A program made the position numbers and the translations under genes. Of a stretch of 64,000 nucleotides of DNA, positions 63,919-64,000 are shown piece by piece (the stretch's first letter is position 1; each line of letters begins with the position of its first letter). The DNA comes from JALORV01 sp963775635 (lineage in GTDB: Bacteria; Pseudomonadota; Gammaproteobacteria; Burkholderiales; Burkholderiaceae_F), in the NCBI GenBank assembly GCA_963775635.1, contig CAVZJO010000002.1:62001-126000 (forward strand), written 5' to 3'. Under the pieces are notes generated by a model. The model ran no database searches. It was given only the letters and a program-made list of their open reading frames with translations, and was not told the DNA's origin.

Positions 63919-64000
63919 TTGTTACGGTGGTCTACGCGCGGCCGGGCATGCAGCACGTGCTGACGGCCGATGTGGCGGCAGGTTCGACGGTCGAGCAGGC
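63915..64000 (+). CDS. rnfH: RnfH family ubiquitin-like protein (3' end outside window)
   Basis: Only the first 28 complete codons are present. The GTG at 63915 overlaps the ratA stop (GTGA), and the frame reads IVTVVYARPGMQHVLTADV, then AAGSTVEQA. This matches the beta-grasp start of the RnfH/UPF0125 family (E. coli RatB/YfjF), which is encoded next to ratA in most proteobacteria. Function is unclear; the neighbourhood is the main support. Confidence 0.85.
   Translation, partial: MIVTVVYARPGMQHVLTADVAAGSTVEQ

Overview
The window is about 64 kb of GC-rich chromosome from a Gram-negative bacterium, most likely a betaproteobacterium of the order Burkholderiales. The evidence is gene order. The run rpsB-tsf-pyrH-frr-uppS-cdsA-dxr-rseP-bamA-skp-lpxD-fabZ-lpxA-lpxB-rnhB-TrmH-family methyltransferase, followed by divergent ppsR/ppsA, is typical of that group. 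So are smc-zipA-ligA and smpB divergent from ratA-rnfH. LPS (lpx), BamA and type IV pilus (pilU) genes fit a diderm envelope. No plasmid, phage or CRISPR signal is visible; most of the window is core genome.

Layout. 1-6.3 kb: 3' part of a cyclic-nucleotide-binding thioredoxin-reductase-like protein, tRNA-Leu(UAA), a DUF1178 gene, and two phospholipase-D type cardiolipin synthase genes transcribed divergently, the second inside a ybhP-clsB-ybhN set. 6.2-12.1 kb: lipid/redox accessory genes (GST, ACAD11-like acyl-CoA dehydrogenase, quinone oxidoreductase, SRPBCC, pirin, MFS). 12.1-17 kb: a minus-strand, tightly overlapped chain of an ABC-F ATPase, a CoA-transferase remnant, a histidine phosphatase, an APH-type kinase (frameshifted) and a ClpX-like ATPase. 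17-23.5 kb: prmB, dapE, pilU, dapD, dapC and queF on the minus strand, with a ~520 bp inverted-repeat element between dapD and pilU. 23.7-31.9 kb: smc, zipA, ligA, a 153 bp mini-element, a methylthioinosine phosphorylase and peptide deformylase. 31.9-35.3 kb: glnD and map (minus). 35.3-50.6 kb: the translation/envelope superoperon. 50.6-55.8 kb: a lipoprotein, ppsR/ppsA, nfeD-qmcA. 55.8-62.9 kb: a minus-strand signalling cluster (SLC5 transporter-histidine kinase, single-domain receiver, membrane PAS-like sensor fused to a DnaQ-type exonuclease, CBS/nucleotidyltransferase protein, small membrane protein). 63-64 kb: smpB, ratA, partial rnfH.

Two things cut across the window. First, six otherwise well-conserved genes (APH kinase, dapD, zipA, lpxD, CBS-nucleotidyltransferase, receiver) are broken by one or two single-nucleotide indels, almost all one extra base. 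Several of these genes are normally essential, so uncorrected sequencing indels are the likeliest cause. Gene extents given here are those of the repaired genes. Second, two non-coding inverted-repeat elements sit between genes: a long near-palindrome at 20.5-21.0 kb and a short element at 30.4-30.6 kb that overlaps the ligA stop codon and abuts the next start codon.

The best candidates for new biology are the SLC5 kinase/exonuclease signalling cluster, the ClpX-like ATPase that lacks the zinc domain and RKH loop, and the two repeat elements.
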